From: Diaporthe sp. PMI_573
Lineage: Eukaryota > Ascomycota > Sordariomycetes > Diaporthales > Diaporthaceae
Direction of reading: 5' to 3'
NCBI GenBank assembly: GCA_021399435.1
Contig: JAJTUP010000025.1
Span: 806,001-870,000 of the forward strand
DNA: 64,000 nt
Within the stretch, counting starts at the first letter, position 1; each line of letters starts with the position of its first letter. This document shows positions 60,546-64,000 of this stretch, piece after piece. The position numbers and the translations under genes are program-made. Below the pieces are notes generated by a model. It was not told the DNA's origin. It made no database searches and worked only from the letters and a program-made list of their open reading frames with translations.

Positions 60546-60675
60546 TATTCTAAACCTACTGTTATTGGCATTGTTTTTTTTTAAATGCTGGGTGTTTAAG
60601 TGTTTACCACTGTATGAAGGGACTACCTACATACTGCTTAAGAAGCATATGTACACGGATTAAAAACGAAACTAC
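60546..60675 (+). repeat. Direct repeat, copy 2
   Basis: Counterpart of 55411-55562. Outside the T run, every difference seen is C-to-T or G-to-A in this copy. It lies just upstream of the DUF3435 relic. Confidence 0.85.
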
Positions 60676-61074
60676 CAAAAAAGAGATAATAAATAAAGCT
60701 TAGTAGAGTAAAGACTAAGGGATAAAAAACTTTATTAAAAATTAGATATTCTAAATCTAACCTAATAAAAATTCTATAAAAATAATTTTAGGTAAAATAT
60801 TAGAAATATTTAGCTAAAAATGCTAAGATAGTTAAAATATATTATTATTATTCTACTTAATTTACAAATTATCAAAATTAATATTATAATTATAGTAGTA
60901 GAGATTTAAAAAGAAAGCAGTAGTTACGGCCCGAGATATAAGTATTATAAATAAGTCTTCCTATATAATAAATCCTATATTTATATAGCGGTATAAATTG
61001 TTTAAGTTAAATTTTAATTCTTTAATTATTCTGTTAACAGGGCATGTTATTATACAGGTACCGCTCTTAATGTC
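60676..61074. other. Very AT-rich degraded sequence
   Basis: Dominated by TA, AA and TT steps, with stops in all frames. Probably a RIP-mutated repeat; origin unrecognisable. Confidence 0.4.
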
Positions 61075-61400
61075 TTAGATCTTAACCGTATTATTACACA
61101 ACCTAGATGTAAGCCGCCGCCTATCTGCCGAGAAGGCCACCAATGTAACCCTGTCGCTATGGCCCTTGAGCGTCCTTATGTTGGCGCCGCTCTTAGCGTC
61201 CCAGATCTTGACTGTGTAATCTTACGACCCAGACGCGAGCCGCCGCTTGTCTGTCGAGAAGGCCACCGATTCGATTCTGCCGCTATGGCCCTCGAGCGTC
61301 CTTACATTGGCGCCGCTCTCAGCGTCCCAGATCTTGACTGTGTGATCCCTCGACCCGGACTTAAGCCGCTGCCTGTCTGCCGAGAAGGCCACCGATAACC
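61075..61400 (-). pseudogene. WD40-repeat relic of an NLR-type (HET-E/NWD-like) gene
   Basis: Nearly three tandem 126-bp units, each encoding a 42-residue WD40 blade on the minus strand: VAFSADRQRLKSGSRDHTVK, IWDAESGANVRTLEGHSGRI, and close copies. In-frame stops occur (TAA before DYTVK; TAA in place of Trp in the last blade). High identity between neighbouring 126-bp units is typical of the concerted WD40 arrays in fungal incompatibility NLRs. No NACHT domain is found nearby. Confidence 0.75.
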
Positions 61401-63713
61401 CGGCACTTCACAAACGCCATGCCCTTGCCTAAAGTTGAAGCGCGAGAATCCAGTTGTGTCTCCCCTCCAGATTATGGCGGGTGCCTTTGCTGCTGCCATA
61501 AGTCCTGCCTATCAATATACCAACAGCCAGTCACTTGTCTTACATTTTGCTCTAATTTCACAGGAAAGAAACGTTGATACGGTAGAAAATCGTTTGGTTA
61601 AGTACTTCTATATGTTTAGGGTAGTCTCTGGACACACTATATTGTAGATATTTGTCTAATGCTTCTTTGCTTATAGCTCCTCGCACAATATACCAGAAAG
61701 ATTAGCAAATCCTGGTCTTATAGTCTATTAATTATGTATTAAAACTGGTGATAACTGTAATTGATTCAATTGCCGCCCGCCTGGCTAACCAAGACAATGT
61801 AGCCCTATACTTTAAACTGTCAGTAGTATAATTAGTCTCCTTGGTTTTTAGAATAACTAACGACTTTTACTAGTTTCTTTTAGTTCCGGAATCTGCTTAT
61901 TAATATACTTAACTGTAACATCTATATTCCCAAATATATCTACGACTCATTTTTTATACTATTTTCTATTATCTGCGCTCTTAAATATACAATATCGACC
62001 CAATCTTGTAACTAAATACTTTATCCTATTCTTATCTCTTTAGCAGAGGCCAATATTTTATAGTCTATTGCTGACTCTATAAAATTACTCGAGATTATTT
62101 AAGCTATTATTAATATTAAGTATTAGGCACCTATTTATAGAAAATAGGCAGACAATCTCTATTGACTATATATAAGTTATGTAAGCAGTCTACTAGTAAA
62201 TAGATTAAGTATTTACTAATATATTCTTTCTCTACTAGGCCGGCCAGCTAGCTAGGAAACTTGGTATTAATAGACCTTTAGTAGTTATAGTATAAGTCGA
62301 AGCCCTCTTGCTTAACGCTACCCTAAATTTAAAGAACGGATCTTTTGTAACTTTAAAAAAACATGGCTATATATCTTTGTAGCCAACAAAAGCTTTAGTA
62401 TTATTACTAGCCGCTCCCCAATTATAGCTTAAAAAAAGCTCCCATTATGCCTATTTCAGTAGTGGCAGAAACCTATAACCATATCTACCAATTGTATAAT
62501 CAGTGGCATCATTAAAATAAGAGTCTAGATAGTAAGATCGTCACTGTATACAATTTTCATAGCTTCTCGTTAACCTGATTTAAACCAAGTGGGAAGGATT
62601 AGGACAGCTAGACTGTACGAAAAAGACGTTATCTAGCATTACACAGCTATATACTTAGATCTACAATGCCTTAAAGAAAACATACAATACTTAATACTGT
62701 GTTAATAAGGTACCAAAGCTTTCAGTCTTAGCCTTCTACATAGATTACAGTATTATAGTTTTCAATGCCTAAGTCCTAAGAGACTTAATGGCCTTTAATA
62801 ACGCGGGGATATTGGAAAAGCTAAAAAGTATATGCCGGAAGGCATTTAATGTTGCAAAGAAAATACTAGATCTTATACTTTTAAATCTAGTAATGTAGGA
62901 GCTTAGGTTAGGCTGGCACAATAATTAATTTATTATGGTCGCTTATATAATAACGGAGATAATTTATATATGTTATTCTACAATACCTTTATGGCTAATA
63001 TTAGAGAGACCTGGATAATATAAACTATGTAGAGCATTGTATGCTAATAGACATCCTTTGTCAGGCTATTAGGAGGGGCAATGTAACCTAGTTAGATATT
63101 GCTGACGCTACTTTAAGAATAAAAGCAGTCTTAAAATACTTGGAGCAAATAGTACGAGAGCTGCCAGTATTATCCACAGCCTATATCTATGCCAGCCTCT
63201 TTATAGTTTTCTGTACTTAACTCGGCAAGATAATAAACTCTATAAGCAAGCATAGAGGCTAGTCTTCTACGGGTAAACCTAATACAGCGACTCTGGAGTA
63301 GTTAAGAGTTCCTAATAAAGGTTTAGATCTATTTATATGGTTTGATATAGGCTTTCTGTATAGAGATTAAACGAACTTTGGGTTTGGAGATATTAATGAC
63401 ATGGAGGAACTTAGTAGCAGCGTGTTTCCTTAAAGATTTTATTCGTGCCCTTAGCTTTTTGTGTGTGTAGCAACAACGTCTCGGAACGAAGCTTGAACCT
63501 AGTACTGCCACTGCTCATATCTAACTACCTAAGCACAATTTTAGACAAGATAGCAGATTCTCTCAAAACGTTCCATGTTTGAGGATGCCAACACCTACAC
63601 AGGCCTCTCTTGACCCATGCAAGCCAAATTGCCGCTCGCGGCAGGGTTTACCCTATCCCAGCCCCTCTGGCCATGGCTAAAAGAGACTGTGTAGCGTCGC
63701 TCACCCCCCGTGT
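61401..63713. other. AT-rich, stop-dense sequence; no gene recognised
   Basis: About 2.3 kb. 61.65-63.3 kb has the composition of RIP-mutated repeats. I looked for reverse transcriptase, integrase and transposase blocks and could not establish any. Short frames near 61435-61650 and 63329-63511 show no motif. Confidence 0.4.
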
Positions 63714-64000
63714 TCACTGACAACAATTTGAGTTCTCGTCGGCATTCTGGACCGTAGCTAGACGGCAGAAACACGAAGACGTTACAATTGTGTCTGCACC
63801 GGCCTGGGCTAGAACCAGCTGCTTTCGTATGACAGCAGCTTCCGCAGTGCGCCCCAGGCGCGTGAGGCACTCGTGATACCCGTGAAGGGCCCAGACATTG
63901 TTCGGATGTTGGTGAGCCGCCGACACGGTCTCGTCAAGCCCCAGGTCCTGGGCGTAGATCGAAGCCGCCTCTTCGACGCGCCCTTGCTCCAGAAGCAGCG
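63714..64000 (-). CDS. TPR-domain protein, C-terminal end only
   Basis: Open minus-strand frame from the right edge of the window to a TGA at 63716-63714. The visible 95 residues begin LLLEQGRVEEAASIYAQDLG and contain HPNNVWALHGYHECLTRLGR and an EAAVIRKQL helix, i.e. two helix-turn-helix TPR-like units. They end in a Cys-rich tail (TSSCFCRLA). This matches the C-terminus of a common fungal TPR protein with unknown role. The bulk of the gene lies outside the window. GC content is back to normal here, so this may be the right border of the degraded zone. Confidence 0.65.
   Translation of the reverse strand, partial: LLLEQGRVEEAASIYAQDLGLDETVSAAHQHPNNVWALHGYHECLTRLGRTAEAAVIRKQLVLAQAGADTIVTSSCFCRLATVQNADENSNCCQ

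Noticed and set aside
61650..63300. A retrotransposon in the AT-rich right part
   Set aside because: I searched by eye on both strands for reverse transcriptase and integrase blocks and could not establish any.

Overview
The window is from a filamentous ascomycete (Pezizomycotina, probably a sordariomycete). Genes have short introns (about 58-210 nt) with GTAAGT-type donors and CTRAY branch points. There are HET-domain genes, a fungal ABC-C transporter, a fungal multimodular NRPS, and repeats decayed by C-to-T and G-to-A changes as in repeat-induced point mutation (RIP). No species is assigned. Multi-exon models were built by hand; each keeps one reading frame and a total length divisible by three.

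Left part (1-30.7 kb). A partial coiled-coil gene runs off the left edge. Then comes a compact secondary-metabolite cluster. On the minus strand lie a glutamine-synthetase-like ligase (2238-3593) and a 5217-residue four-module NRPS (4179-20355). Its domain order is partial C-A-T-C-A-T-C-A-T-C-A-T-E-CT. On the plus strand, diverging from the NRPS, lie a cysteine-synthase-fold PLP enzyme fused to a rhodanese domain (21492-23528), a D-amino-acid oxidase (24044-25611) and an ABC-C exporter (25991-30694). The likely logic, by inference, is as follows. The PLP enzyme and the GS-like enzyme supply or modify an unusual amino acid. The NRPS assembles a tetrapeptide with a D residue at position 4 and releases it through a fungal terminal condensation domain. 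The oxidase acts on D-amino acids, and the ABC-C pump exports or detoxifies the product. No cluster-specific transcription factor is visible.

Middle part (30.7-46.7 kb). A three-exon gene encodes a PD-(D/E)XK-nuclease-like protein with a C-terminal AT-hook. It is followed by an AT-rich repeat block: a 76-bp minisatellite, a dead HET gene, a complete 2845-bp hAT transposon with a perfect 8-bp target duplication and a RIP-killed transposase, and an intact two-ORF LINE. An inverted-repeat pair, at 33.85 kb and 41.08 kb, brackets the hAT and the dead HET gene.

Right part (46.7-64 kb). An intact 763-residue HET-domain gene is followed by decayed fragments of a lipase-like domain, an MFS transporter and a cation/proton exchanger. 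Next are an intact secreted gluzincin peptidase (M61-like), a degraded DUF3435 tyrosine-recombinase relic (the family of Starship captains), a WD40-repeat NLR relic and AT-rich sequence. A TPR-protein gene runs off the right edge.

The most interesting items are the NRPS cluster with its unusual tailoring set and the recombinase relic, which is oriented so that the accessory region to its left could be former cargo.
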